Shown: one piece after another, positions 6,653 through 14,439 of the stretch
How the letters are laid out: the number at the start of each line of letters is the position of its first letter
Position numbering within the stretch: the first letter of the stretch is position 1
Origin: an uncultured Clostridia bacterium
GTDB lineage: Bacteria > Bacillota > Clostridia > Christensenellales > UBA1242
Direction: 5' to 3'
Assembly: GCA_937907645.1 (NCBI GenBank)
Contig: CALCWV010000053.1
Location: 1-29,041, forward strand
DNA: 29,041 nt
The notes under the pieces: generated by a model
Databases searched by the model: none
Seen by the model: only the letters and a program-made list of their open reading frames with translations
What the model was told of the DNA's origin: nothing
Position numbers and translations under genes: made by a program

Positions 6653-7779
6653 ATTTAAAAATAGATAATATACTTTTATCGAGAGTGGTGGCTCTTGATA
6701 ACGAAAAAAAACTTGAGTGCATAGTTAAAGCGAAGAACTTTAGCCAGGTTAAAAAGTTTTTAAAACATAAGAATATAGAAGTTCTTAGTGAATATTTATT
6801 CATAAATTCCTTTTTTGTAAATGTTAAGAAAAGCGAACTACTAAATCTATCGAAGTCGGTCAGTGTCGAGAAAATTTATTCAGTTTCAACAGCGTCCATG
6901 ATGATGAATGTTTCAAAAAAGATATTGGGATGCGACAAGACTGAGCTAACTGGAAAAGGCGTTTGCGTTGGTGTCATAGACACAGGTATTGCTCCTCATT
7001 TTGATTTTTATCTTGCACAAAAGAGAGTTGCGGGATTCATTGATTTTGTTAGTGGCGAGAAATATCCTTATGACGATAACGGTCACGGCACGTTTGTCAG
7101 TGGAGTGTTAGCAGGTGGAGGAAACAGCAGCGTGGGGAAGTACAGCGGCATTGCTCCACAGTCAAAAATTTACTCTCTAAAAGCACTAGACAAAAACGGC
7201 GAGGCATATTCGAACAAAATCCTTGATGCGATGGAATGGATATTTGATAATCACAAAAAGAAGAACATTAGGGTCGTTTGCATGAGCTTTGGGAGCGAGC
7301 CTTTGGGATATAACGATCCAATCATGGTCGGAGCAGAATCTTTGTGGAAAGACGGCGTTGTGGTCGTGTCAGCGGCGGGAAATTCTGGCCCAGAATATCA
7401 GACTATCAAAAGTCCTGGAGTTAGCACAAAAATAATCACTGTTGGAGGCTTTGACGACAATCGTTTTAGCGAAAAAGACTATGATAAATCGCTTTTTGAA
7501 GTCGCAGAGTTTTCTTCAAGAGGTCCTGCTTTTAACAGATTCAAGCCCGACGTTGTTGCTCCGGCAGTCGATATTACGTCGTGTGATAGACATGGTGGAT
7601 ACACAAGGCTGAGCGGCACAAGTGTAGCGACTCCAATGATAGCAGGGCTATCATGTTTAATTATTGAAAAGTATCCGTCAATCACTCCAGACCAAGTTAA
7701 AAGAATGCTTATTTCAAATGCTGAACCTATTACATATAATAGAAATTTAGAAGGCTTTGGCGTGCCAAAAATATTTTAA
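6649..7779 (+). CDS. Subtilisin-like serine protease (S8 family), apparently cytoplasmic
   Basis: A 376-residue subtilase with a complete catalytic triad: Asp111 in VIDTGI, His146 in NGHGTFVSG, and Ser325 in LSGTSVATPM, with the oxyanion-hole Asn245 in AAGNSG. Residues 1-90 form an N-terminal region with the pattern of an I9-type propeptide (FFVNVKKSELLNLSK resembles its end). There is no signal peptide, membrane span or cell-wall anchor, so it resembles intracellular or AprX-type S8 proteases; a non-classical export route cannot be excluded. It overlaps the upstream 92-residue gene by four bases. A bidirectional terminator follows at 7814-7846. Confidence 0.93.
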   Translation: MNLKIDNILLSRVVALDNEKKLECIVKAKNFSQVKKFLKHKNIEVLSEYLFINSFFVNVKKSELLNLSKSVSVEKIYSVSTASMMMNVSKKILGCDKTELTGKGVCVGVIDTGIAPHFDFYLAQKRVAGFIDFVSGEKYPYDDNGHGTFVSGVLAGGGNSSVGKYSGIAPQSKIYSLKALDKNGEAYSNKILDAMEWIFDNHKKKNIRVVCMSFGSEPLGYNDPIMVGAESLWKDGVVVVSAAGNSGPEYQTIKSPGVSTKIITVGGFDDNRFSEKDYDKSLFEVAEFSSRGPAFNRFKPDVVAPAVDITSCDRHGGYTRLSGTSVATPMIAGLSCLIIEKYPSITPDQVKRMLISNAEPITYNRNLEGFGVPKIF

Positions 7780-7813
7780 ATTAATTAATTTTTTATGATT
7801 TATTTAATAAAAA

Positions 7814-7846
7814 AAGGATGATATTTATTTTCATCCTTATTTTTTT
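7814..7846. terminator. Bidirectional intrinsic terminator between the protease gene and murG
   Basis: AAGGATGA (7814-7821) and TCATCCTT (7831-7838) form an 8-bp stem with a 9-base loop. T runs follow on the plus strand (7840-7846) and on the minus strand (complement of the A run before 7816), so it can serve both convergent genes. The rest of the 114-base gap is almost pure A+T. Confidence 0.85.
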
Positions 7847-7893
7847 ATATTAATATTAAATTCATGTTATTTAATAATTAATATTAAAAATAA

Positions 7894-8940
7894 TTAAATA
7901 CTTTTCTTTTCGTATTTTTCGATTATTTCGACAATTTTCGCGTTTGAATTATTTATTCCAGACTTCTTCATATTTTGCTTATATATTTCCTTATTTTTTA
8001 TTAATAAATCAAGCTTTTTTAATAGTAATTCTTTTGAATAATCTTCTTCAAAAATAACCTCAGCATATTTTAATTTTTCAAATAATTTTGCGTTTTCAAT
8101 TTGATCCCCTCGGGAGCATTTTTTTGATAGTGGAATAAGAAGCATCGGCTTTCTCAAGCACAGAAGTTCATTGATTACACCAGAGCCAGCTCTTGCAATC
8201 ACAACGTCAGCGCAGGCATAATAGTCTTGAAGATTATTAGAGTACTCAAGTTGGATGTAGTTTTCTCTTTTTATATCATTTGAGTTCCCTTTTCCAGTGA
8301 TATGGATGACATTGTATGAGGAAAGAAGGTCTTCTAGTGCATCCTCAATTTTGTCGTTTATAAACTTCGAGCCAAGGCTTCCTCCAATGACGAGAACAAC
8401 AGGATTATTATTACTAAACTTATTCTTAATATTGCACGCTATACCGTCCAAAAGCTCCTGTCTTATAGGTTGACCTGTATAAACACATTTCTTCCTTCCC
8501 TTTGTTGTTTCTAGAAAAGTAGTGCACATCGCATTGCATCTTTTTAAGATAATCTTGTTTGCGAGTCCCATGCTTAGATCCGACTCATGGCTGACAATTG
8601 GAACACCTAATTTTTGCCCAGCAATTACAACAGGAACAGCAACGAATCCTCCTTTCGAGAAAATGACGTTTGGAGAGATTTCCTTTAATATCTTCTTCGC
8701 TTTTCTTATGCTTGACCAAAGCTTGAAAGGGATGAGAAGATTTTTCAAAGTGAGCTTTCGCACGAGCTTGACAGCTGGGATTTCGTGGAAGATGATATTA
8801 CTAAACTTGCTCACAATGTCCTTTTCAATTCCGCTTGTTCCGATATAGTGAATTTCATAGTCCTTAAAGTATGGCAGTAGTGCAATAATTGGATAGACGT
8901 GCCCCGCAGTGCCGCCCCCTGTAAATACAATTTTTTTCAT
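7894..8940 (-). CDS. murG: MurG-type UDP-GlcNAc:lipid I N-acetylglucosaminyltransferase
   Basis: Transfers GlcNAc from UDP-GlcNAc to lipid I at the inner face of the membrane, making lipid II. The 348-residue protein has the two-domain GT28 layout: GGGTAGHVYP (8-17) binds the lipid-linked acceptor side, FSKGGFVAVPVV matches the second glycine loop, SHESDLSMGLANK matches the usual HEQN segment, LVIGGSLGSKFIN is the C-domain loop, and ADVVIARAGSGVINELL followed by RKPMLLIPL and DQIENA is the donor-site region. Several of these are variant: His-Glu-Ser-Asp replaces His-Glu-Gln-Asn. It may therefore be a second-type MurG or a related GT28 enzyme. The start has GAGGAG upstream. It lies alone rather than in a mur/fts cluster. 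Confidence 0.87.
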   Translation of the reverse strand: MKKIVFTGGGTAGHVYPIIALLPYFKDYEIHYIGTSGIEKDIVSKFSNIIFHEIPAVKLVRKLTLKNLLIPFKLWSSIRKAKKILKEISPNVIFSKGGFVAVPVVIAGQKLGVPIVSHESDLSMGLANKIILKRCNAMCTTFLETTKGRKKCVYTGQPIRQELLDGIACNIKNKFSNNNPVVLVIGGSLGSKFINDKIEDALEDLLSSYNVIHITGKGNSNDIKRENYIQLEYSNNLQDYYACADVVIARAGSGVINELLCLRKPMLLIPLSKKCSRGDQIENAKLFEKLKYAEVIFEEDYSKELLLKKLDLLIKNKEIYKQNMKKSGINNSNAKIVEIIEKYEKKSI

Positions 8941-9074
8941 TGATAACTCCTCTGTATCTATTCTATGTAGTCTTTTAAAATTTATGAGTTTAGGGAATAA
9001 TAGTGGTTTTGAAAATGAATAAATATAAGTAAAAGTGCATAAAAATACATTTTCCTTAAATCAAGGGAAATTAT

Positions 9075-9102
9075 TTGATAAATTTTCAAAATGTGTTATA
9101 CT
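9075..9102 (+). promoter_or_regulatory. Sigma-A promoter of the topoisomerase operon
   Basis: TTGATA (9075-9080), 16-base spacer, extended -10 TGTTATACT (TATACT at 9097-9102). The leader of about 24 bases carries AGGAG (9123-9127). This sits in the 192-base gap between divergent murG and parE; nothing else clear was found there. Confidence 0.75.
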
Positions 9103-9132
9103 AAGCTATAAGGACTTGACTTAGGAGAAAAT

Positions 9133-11082
9133 ATGGCTGAAAAGAGATATGATTCAAAAGATATAGTTGTTTTAGAGGGTTTGGATGCTGTTCGTTTGCG
9201 CCCAGGAATGTACATTGGAACTACAGGAGTTAAGGGATTTCACCATTTGCTTTGGGAAATAGTTGATAACTCAATCGACGAGATTGCGTGTGGATATGGT
9301 GATATCATTACAATCACACTTAACAAAGACGGAAGTGCGACGGTTGAGGATAACGGCCGTGGTATTCCTGTTGATATGCATCCAACACTTCATAAATCGG
9401 GCGTAGAGGTTGTCTACACAAAACTGCATGCTGGTGGGAAGTTTTCAACTGCAAACTACAAGTATTCAGGCGGATTACACGGAGTTGGTGCGTCAGTTAC
9501 AAACGCTTTATCAAGGTGGTGTGACGTCACAGTTTATCGTGGTGGGAAGGAATACAATATTAGATTCCATTCGCCAGAGGTTAACGGGAAAGTCAAGAGC
9601 GGAATAGTTGAAACGCCTTTAAGAGAAGTTGGAACTTGCAAGAAGACAGGAACAAAGGTGACTTTCTTGCCAGATGACAGAGTTTTTGGCGACCAAAAGT
9701 TCTCATTTGAAACAGTATCCCGCAAGGCAAGGGAGCTCGCTTTCTTAAATAAGGGACTGAAGATAAAAATAATTGACAACGTAGATAAAAACCAAGTGTT
9801 CTATCACTATGAAGGTGGAATTGCTGACTTCGTTTCCTATTTGGTTGAGGGAAAGAACACTCTTATCAAGGAGCCAATTTATCTAACTGGCGAAAGTGAA
9901 AATTTTGCTGTCGAGGTTGCTTTCACATACACAGATTCATACACGGAAAACTCATTTTCATACGTAAATAACATTCCAACAACAGAAGGCGGAACTCATG
10001 AAACAGGAATGAAGTCTGCATTCACAAAAGTTTTTAATGACTATGCAAGGTCAAGCGGATTTTTGAAGGACAAGGACCAAAATTTCCTTGGCGAAGATTT
10101 TAGGGAAGGACTGACGGTTGTTTTGACTGTAAAAATGAACAACATCCAGTTTGAAGGGCAGACAAAGACAAAACTTGGAAACCCTGAGGCTAGAACAAAA
10201 GTAGAAGCAATTGTTATTCCTAAGCTACAGGAAATTGTAAATGACAAGAAAAACGCATCAAAGATTGAAGTTATCTTAAACAAAGCCAAGGGCGCTGCAA
10301 AGGTCAGAGAGGCAGCAAAGAGAGCCAAGGATTTAACAAGAGCGAAAAACAGCGCAGACAACTTCAATTTAGTTGGAAAACTCGCAGCTTCAACGTCTAG
10401 AAACAGGGAAAAGAGCGAAATGTTTATCGTCGAAGGAGATTCTGCGGGCGGCTCAGCTAAGCAAGGAAGAGATAGAGCTTTTCAAGCTATTCTTCCACTT
10501 AGAGGAAAGCCATTAAACGCTGAAAAGAAAAGAATTGACCAAGTGCTTGCAAATGAAGAAATTAGAACGATTATTTCTGCACTTGAAACAGGAATTGGAG
10601 AGGATTTCAAGTTGGATAACTTAAGATATAACAAGGTTATCATCCTATCCGATGCCGACCAAGATGGTGCTCACATCAGAGCAATTCTTTTGACGTTCTT
10701 CTTTAGATACATGAAAGAATTAATCACTGACGGACACGTGTTTATCGGCTTGCCACCATTATATAAGGTTTATAAAAAAGACTATGTCGAATATGTTTAC
10801 TCAGATAACGAGCTCCCTCAAGCAATTAGCAGAGCGGGAAGAGGATATCTGATTCAAAGATACAAAGGTTTGGGTGAAATGAATCCTGAACAACTTTGGG
10901 AAACAACCATGGATCCAGAAAAGAGAACACTTGTGCAAGTGACCATTGAAGACGCTGCAGAAGCGGAGAAAATGGTGTCAACTTGGATGGGTGACGACAT
11001 TGACGCAAGAAAGGAATATATTAGCAAGCATGCGAACTTCGATAGGGAAGATTCCTTTATGCAAAATTACAAAAACGTTTAG
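9133..11082 (+). CDS. parE: Type IIA DNA topoisomerase subunit B (topoisomerase IV ParE; alternatively GyrB)
   Basis: ATPase subunit of the A2B2 enzyme that passes one duplex through another. The 649 residues show the GHKL ATPase domain (EIVDNSIDE at about 42-50, DNGRGIP at about 74-80, GGLHGVGASV at about 114-123), the transducer domain (GGTHETG, EGLTVVLTVK, QFEGQTKTKLGN), the Toprim domain (IVEGDSAGGSA at about 432-442 and SDADQDGAH at about 506-514) and the end RYKGLGEMNPEQLW. Calling it ParE rather than GyrB rests on the HHLLWEIVDN and GGTHETG segments, which resemble Firmicute ParE, and on its partner. The start has AGGAG upstream. Nine bases separate it from the A-subunit gene. An automatic annotation might name it gyrB. 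Confidence 0.93.
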   Translation: MAEKRYDSKDIVVLEGLDAVRLRPGMYIGTTGVKGFHHLLWEIVDNSIDEIACGYGDIITITLNKDGSATVEDNGRGIPVDMHPTLHKSGVEVVYTKLHAGGKFSTANYKYSGGLHGVGASVTNALSRWCDVTVYRGGKEYNIRFHSPEVNGKVKSGIVETPLREVGTCKKTGTKVTFLPDDRVFGDQKFSFETVSRKARELAFLNKGLKIKIIDNVDKNQVFYHYEGGIADFVSYLVEGKNTLIKEPIYLTGESENFAVEVAFTYTDSYTENSFSYVNNIPTTEGGTHETGMKSAFTKVFNDYARSSGFLKDKDQNFLGEDFREGLTVVLTVKMNNIQFEGQTKTKLGNPEARTKVEAIVIPKLQEIVNDKKNASKIEVILNKAKGAAKVREAAKRAKDLTRAKNSADNFNLVGKLAASTSRNREKSEMFIVEGDSAGGSAKQGRDRAFQAILPLRGKPLNAEKKRIDQVLANEEIRTIISALETGIGEDFKLDNLRYNKVIILSDADQDGAHIRAILLTFFFRYMKELITDGHVFIGLPPLYKVYKKDYVEYVYSDNELPQAISRAGRGYLIQRYKGLGEMNPEQLWETTMDPEKRTLVQVTIEDAAEAEKMVSTWMGDDIDARKEYISKHANFDREDSFMQNYKNV

Positions 11083-11091
11083 GAGGATGAA

Positions 11092-13599
11092 GTGAAAGAA
11101 GTAGATAACGACGGATTGACATATGACCAAAATCTTGCAGCCTCTCTTCCAACGGGTGAAGGCGCAGATATTAAGCCTATCAGCAAGAAAAATCAAGTGG
11201 ATGTTCCAGACGATAATGGTGGAACAGGCCGCACAGGGATTATATACAAAAGCTTGGAAGAAGTTTTTCACGACTCCATGATTCCATACACAGAACACGT
11301 TGTTTTGGATAGAGCATTGCCAAGAGTTGAAGACGGACTTAAGCCTGTTCAAAGAAGAATATTGTATTCAATGATGGAGCTTGGCCTTTATCCAGATAAG
11401 CCATACAGAAAATCCGCAAGAATTGTGGGAGATTGTATGGGTAAGTATCATCCTCATGGAGATTCTTCTGTCTATGATGCTATGGTGAGAATGTCGCAGG
11501 ACTTTGTACTTAGAGGACCACTCGTAGACGGACACGGAAACTTTGGATCTGTCGATGGGGATAGCGCTGCTGCAATGCGTTACACAGAAGCGAGAATGAC
11601 TCCGCTTGCCCTCGAACTACTCAGAGATTTGGACAAGGGAACTGTTAAGTGGAGCTTGAACTTTGATGATACTTTAAAAGAACCGGATATGCTCCCAGGA
11701 AGATTTCCTAATCTATTAGTAAACGGCACTTCAGGAATTGCTGTAGGTGTAGCCACAAACATTCCGCCTCACAACTTAGGCGAAGTTATTGACGGAGTTG
11801 TTGCATATATCGACAATCCAAATATCAAGTTAGAGCAGATGATGAACATCATTAAAGCCCCAGATTTCCCAACGGGCGGTGAGCTTATTCTTGGAGATGG
11901 CTTGGAAACAGCATATAAGACAGGAAAAGGCAAAATTACTATCCGTGCAAAAGTGGGGATTGAAACAACGGGCGACAAGACCAGTCTTATCATCACAGAG
12001 CTTCCTTATCAGGTGAACAAAGCTCAATTGCTCCAAAAAATAGCTGAACTCAAAGAACAAAACAAGGACAAACTTTCTTGCATCAGTGAAATTAGGGATG
12101 AGTCTGACAGAAAGGGAATGCGTGCTGTAATTAGACTTAAGAAGGAAGCAAACCCTAAGAAAGTGCTTGAATTTTTGTTTAAATCGACGAATCTGCAAGT
12201 TGGATTTACTTTCAATATGGTTGCAATTGCTGGTGGAAAGCCAAAGCTCTTAAACCTTATGGAAATCATTTCCTACTATACGGAATATCAAAGAGAGGTT
12301 ATTGTTCGTAGAACAAGATTTGACCTCAATGTTGCAAAAGATAGGGCACATATTGTTGAAGGACTACTTATTGCAATCAAAAACATTGATGAAGTAATTA
12401 AAATAATCAAAAAGTCTGCAAATGTAACAGAGGCTAAAACAAAGCTAAAGTCGAGATTTGGACTTAGCGACAAACAAGCTCAAGCAATCTTGGATATGCG
12501 ACTTGCAAGACTTGTTAACCTTGAAGTTGAAAAACTTGAAGAAGAATTGAAGGAATTAAAGAAAACAATTGAAGAGCTCACAAAGATTCTAAATTCAAAA
12601 ACTCTTCAACTTGAAGTTATTAAGAGAGAAATTCTTGAAATAAAGAAAAAGTATGGCGATGCGAGAAGAAGCAAGATAATCAAAGGTGAAGAAATTAAGC
12701 TTGCTGAAATCAAAGATGAGCCAATCGCTGTTCACAACTATGTTATTGGCCTAACAGCTGGAAATACAATCAAGAGAGTTAGCGCTAAAAACTACGCTAT
12801 GTCAAACAAAGACCTCACAGCAGATTCAACAATTTCTGACGTAGCAACTCAGATTGTTCAAGCCAAGACGACCGACACTATTTTAATCTTCACGAACACT
12901 GGAAATTGCATTAAAACTTCAGTCGAGAAGATTAAAGAGTGTAAGTGGCGAGATAACGGCGTATCCCTTATGAGTATTGACAGTGGAGTGCAAACTTATG
13001 AAAAAGCTGTCAAACTTCTTGTCCTCAAAGATGAAAAAGAAGTTATATTCTTCACAAAGAAGGGTATGGTTAAAAAATCTAGCCTAAAAGACACAATAAT
13101 TTCAAAATCACTCTATCAAGTTGTTAAACTTGCCGACGGCGATGAGGTTATAAACGTTGAATATGACACTCAAGGCTCAACGATCCTCATGCTGACAAAG
13201 TTTGGCTTGTCATTAAACTTTGAAAAAGGCGAAATCCCAGTTCAGGGGCGTATTTCAGGGGGCGTTCGAGGAATCAACCTTGAAGACAAAGACGAAGTAC
13301 TCTTTGCAGGACAAATTCTCCCAGGAAACAAAATTATAGTCGTTTCTAATGGCGGAGCAATCAAGAAAATGGATGTTTCCGTGTTTGCTCTTTCACAACG
13401 TTATCGTAAAGGACTGAGATACATAACATTTGGAGCAAAATCCAAAGAAGTTGCTTTTGCGAAAGTAGTGGAGTCAAGCATATTAGCTGTTGACTTCGGC
13501 ATTAAAATTCTTCCACTTGACACAAAGAAGCTCAAAGAGACCGACCGATTGAACGGTGGGGATGAGCTTATTAAGAGGAAATTCCTCAACATTTATTAG
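11092..13599 (+). CDS. parC: Type IIA DNA topoisomerase subunit A (topoisomerase IV ParC; alternatively GyrA)
   Basis: DNA cleavage and rejoining subunit. The 835 residues include RALPRVEDGLKPVQRRILY (about 83-101), the quinolone-region YHPHGDSSVYDAM with the Ser and Asp usual in sensitive enzymes, and the catalytic Tyr164 in AMRYTEAR. The C-terminal beta-propeller begins near residue 540. The canonical GyrA box QRRGGKG is absent, and GNTIKRVS...ECKWRDNG matches the Gram-positive ParC propeller, where an RWKD-G motif is usual, so ParC is preferred. The start is GTG after AGGAGG (11081-11086); the ATG inside AGGAGGATG runs into an immediate stop. Relative to E. coli the catalytic Tyr is about 43 residues later because of a hydrophilic N-terminal extension (about residues 1-48). 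The stop codon lies inside the foldback at 13592-13719. Confidence 0.92.
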   Translation: MKEVDNDGLTYDQNLAASLPTGEGADIKPISKKNQVDVPDDNGGTGRTGIIYKSLEEVFHDSMIPYTEHVVLDRALPRVEDGLKPVQRRILYSMMELGLYPDKPYRKSARIVGDCMGKYHPHGDSSVYDAMVRMSQDFVLRGPLVDGHGNFGSVDGDSAAAMRYTEARMTPLALELLRDLDKGTVKWSLNFDDTLKEPDMLPGRFPNLLVNGTSGIAVGVATNIPPHNLGEVIDGVVAYIDNPNIKLEQMMNIIKAPDFPTGGELILGDGLETAYKTGKGKITIRAKVGIETTGDKTSLIITELPYQVNKAQLLQKIAELKEQNKDKLSCISEIRDESDRKGMRAVIRLKKEANPKKVLEFLFKSTNLQVGFTFNMVAIAGGKPKLLNLMEIISYYTEYQREVIVRRTRFDLNVAKDRAHIVEGLLIAIKNIDEVIKIIKKSANVTEAKTKLKSRFGLSDKQAQAILDMRLARLVNLEVEKLEEELKELKKTIEELTKILNSKTLQLEVIKREILEIKKKYGDARRSKIIKGEEIKLAEIKDEPIAVHNYVIGLTAGNTIKRVSAKNYAMSNKDLTADSTISDVATQIVQAKTTDTILIFTNTGNCIKTSVEKIKECKWRDNGVSLMSIDSGVQTYEKAVKLLVLKDEKEVIFFTKKGMVKKSSLKDTIISKSLYQVVKLADGDEVINVEYDTQGSTILMLTKFGLSLNFEKGEIPVQGRISGGVRGINLEDKDEVLFAGQILPGNKIIVVSNGGAIKKMDVSVFALSQRYRKGLRYITFGAKSKEVAFAKVVESSILAVDFGIKILPLDTKKLKETDRLNGGDELIKRKFLNIY

Positions 13600-13719
13600 A
13601 CAAAAAAAGTTTGCAGAGCGTTGTTTCTAGCATCCAGTTCAGACAGTTACGTATGTTAATACGTGCCTGCCTGAACTGAATGCAGAGCCTAGCTCTGCTT
13701 TCTTTTTTTGTCTAATAAA
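13592..13719. repeat. 128-bp near-perfect foldback with 18-bp terminal inverted repeats
   Basis: TTTATTAGACAAAAAAAG (13592-13609) is the exact reverse complement of 13702-13719. Inside, GCAGAGC (13613-13619) can pair with GCTCTGC (13692-13698), GCAT (13630-13633) with ATGC (13680-13683), and 13635-13646 with 13667-13678 (11 of 12 pairs). The tip is ACGTAT-GTTA-ATACGT (13649-13664). The parC stop codon (13597-13599) is in the left arm. T runs on both strands allow termination in either direction. It has the shape of a small MITE-like element or a long structured 3' end; nothing inside is coding. Confidence 0.85.
13682..13709 (+). terminator. Intrinsic terminator of the topoisomerase operon, alternative to the long foldback
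   Basis: GCAGAGC (13682-13688), loop CTA, GCTCTGC (13692-13698), then TTTC and seven T to 13709. The descending arm is the same one that closes the long foldback with 13613-13619, so the two pairings exclude each other. Confidence 0.75.
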
Positions 13720-13743
13720 AATTTACAAAGTCCTGTGTTAACT

Positions 13744-13825
13744 GCCGTCCGCCCCTGAAAATCATTTAGGAAACTAAACTCATTCCAGTGGCGAACGGCG
13801 AGCCTTGTGAGTTGCTCAATTTTTT
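13744..13825 (+). ncRNA. Candidate structured RNA element (strand uncertain)
   Basis: GCCGTCCGCC (13744-13753) pairs with GGCGAACGGC (13790-13799) at nine of ten positions. The stem continues through CTG/CAG (13755-13757 with 13786-13788) to an apical hairpin TTTAG-GAAA-CTAAA (13765-13778) with a GNRA tetraloop. GAGC (13800-13803) with GCTC (13814-13817) and a following T6 could act as a weak terminator. The stretch is clearly richer in G+C than its surroundings. No promoter is visible on the plus strand and no known RNA family is recognised. It could also be the 3' UTR of the minus-strand DUF378 gene. Confidence 0.3.
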
Positions 13826-13846
13826 AACTAAAATCGTTTAGTTTTT
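13826..13846 (+). terminator. Possible weak intrinsic terminator overlapping the end of the DUF378 gene
   Basis: AACTAAA (13826-13832) and TTTAGTT (13837-13843) form a 7-bp, A+T-only stem with loop ATCG, followed by three more T. It works only on the plus strand and overlaps the DUF378 stop codon. Confidence 0.35.
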
Positions 13847-14239
13847 CATGTCATCGAAGAGATTATTTGATGACTTCTTTTCTTCATGAGAAGGGCTTTC
13901 TTCTTTCATATAGTTATATTTATCCTGCTCGCTGTAGTCTTTTCCAGAAATTTGGTTATATTTTTGCTCTGGAGAGGATATATTATATGTGGCGGCAGCT
14001 TCCTTTTTCTTTTTCCCGAATTTAAACTTGAAGTCAACAAGATTTAATTTCCCTTTGCCGATAATTGCTTTAATAACGATAAAAACAGTGGCTACGCCAA
14101 CAATTATATATATCAATCTTGAAAAGATACTGGCCTGATATCCGAAAAGCCCCGCAACATAGTCATATTGCAAAAGGCCAACAAGTAGCCAGTCTATTCC
14201 CCCGAGAATTACTAACAAAAAAGCTAAAAATGTCAGCAT
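13838..14239 (-). CDS. DUF378 family membrane protein
   Basis: A 133-residue protein. The N-terminal part carries the DUF378 pattern: FLAFLLVILGGIDWLLVGL (about 4-22), then YVAGLFG and SIFSRLIYIIVGVATVFIVI (about 38-57), making two membrane spans separated by a short loop. The rest is a lysine-rich then acidic, probably disordered cytoplasmic tail (about 62-133), longer than in minimal DUF378 proteins. The biochemical role of the family is not known. The longest frame begins at 14257, but that ATG is part of the ribosome site (ATGGAGG); the ATG at 14239, seven bases after GGAGG, is preferred. It is divergent from greA. Transcription would end in the structured region 13592-13837. Confidence 0.82.
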   Translation of the reverse strand: MLTFLAFLLVILGGIDWLLVGLLQYDYVAGLFGYQASIFSRLIYIIVGVATVFIVIKAIIGKGKLNLVDFKFKFGKKKKEAAATYNISSPEQKYNQISGKDYSEQDKYNYMKEESPSHEEKKSSNNLFDDMKN

Positions 14240-14320
14240 TTTTAAACCTCCATACACATGTAGTGTGGGCTAAAATCTGATAAAATATTACAAAAACTGC
14301 AAGAAAAAAATAAAAAACAT

Positions 14321-14350
14321 TTGACAAATCGATATCGATTGTATTATAAT
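14321..14350 (+). promoter_or_regulatory. Perfect-consensus sigma-A promoter of greA
   Basis: Both hexamers are exact: TTGACA (14321-14326) and TATAAT (14345-14350), with an 18-base spacer. The expected start near 14357 gives a leader of about 80 bases containing the small inverted repeat CAATAT-TAAC-ATATTG. Confidence 0.9.
14327..14340. promoter_or_regulatory. Palindromic operator candidate inside the greA promoter spacer
   Basis: AATCGATATCGATT is a perfect 14-bp palindrome lying directly between the -35 and -10 hexamers. A dimeric repressor bound here would block RNA polymerase. The regulator is not identified. Confidence 0.5.
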
Positions 14351-14439
14351 TACGCAGCGGATTTGAGAAAACAATATTAACATATTGAGGCGTTTTTGAA
14401 AATATCAACAAAATATTGTAGAAAAAAATGGAGGACATT

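Noticed and set aside
7780..7893. Palindromic TTAATTAATT and TAATATTA blocks as operators or an origin
   Set aside because: They occur in nearly pure A+T between convergent genes, where such short palindromes are expected by chance; no DnaA-box cluster is present.
8522..8848. 108-codon plus-strand frame inside murG
   Set aside because: The reverse strand carries clear GT28 motifs over the same bases; the plus frame is a shadow.
13592..13719. Insertion sequence or transposon
   Set aside because: There are terminal inverted repeats but no coding capacity, no clear target duplication and only one copy in the window; it is listed as a repeat/foldback instead.
13720..13837. Known RNA genes (SRP RNA, 6S, tmRNA, RNase P RNA, tRNA, common riboswitches)
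   Set aside because: The hallmark sequences, such as the SRP tetraloop/GGAAGCAGCC region or a CCA-ended acceptor stem, are not present.
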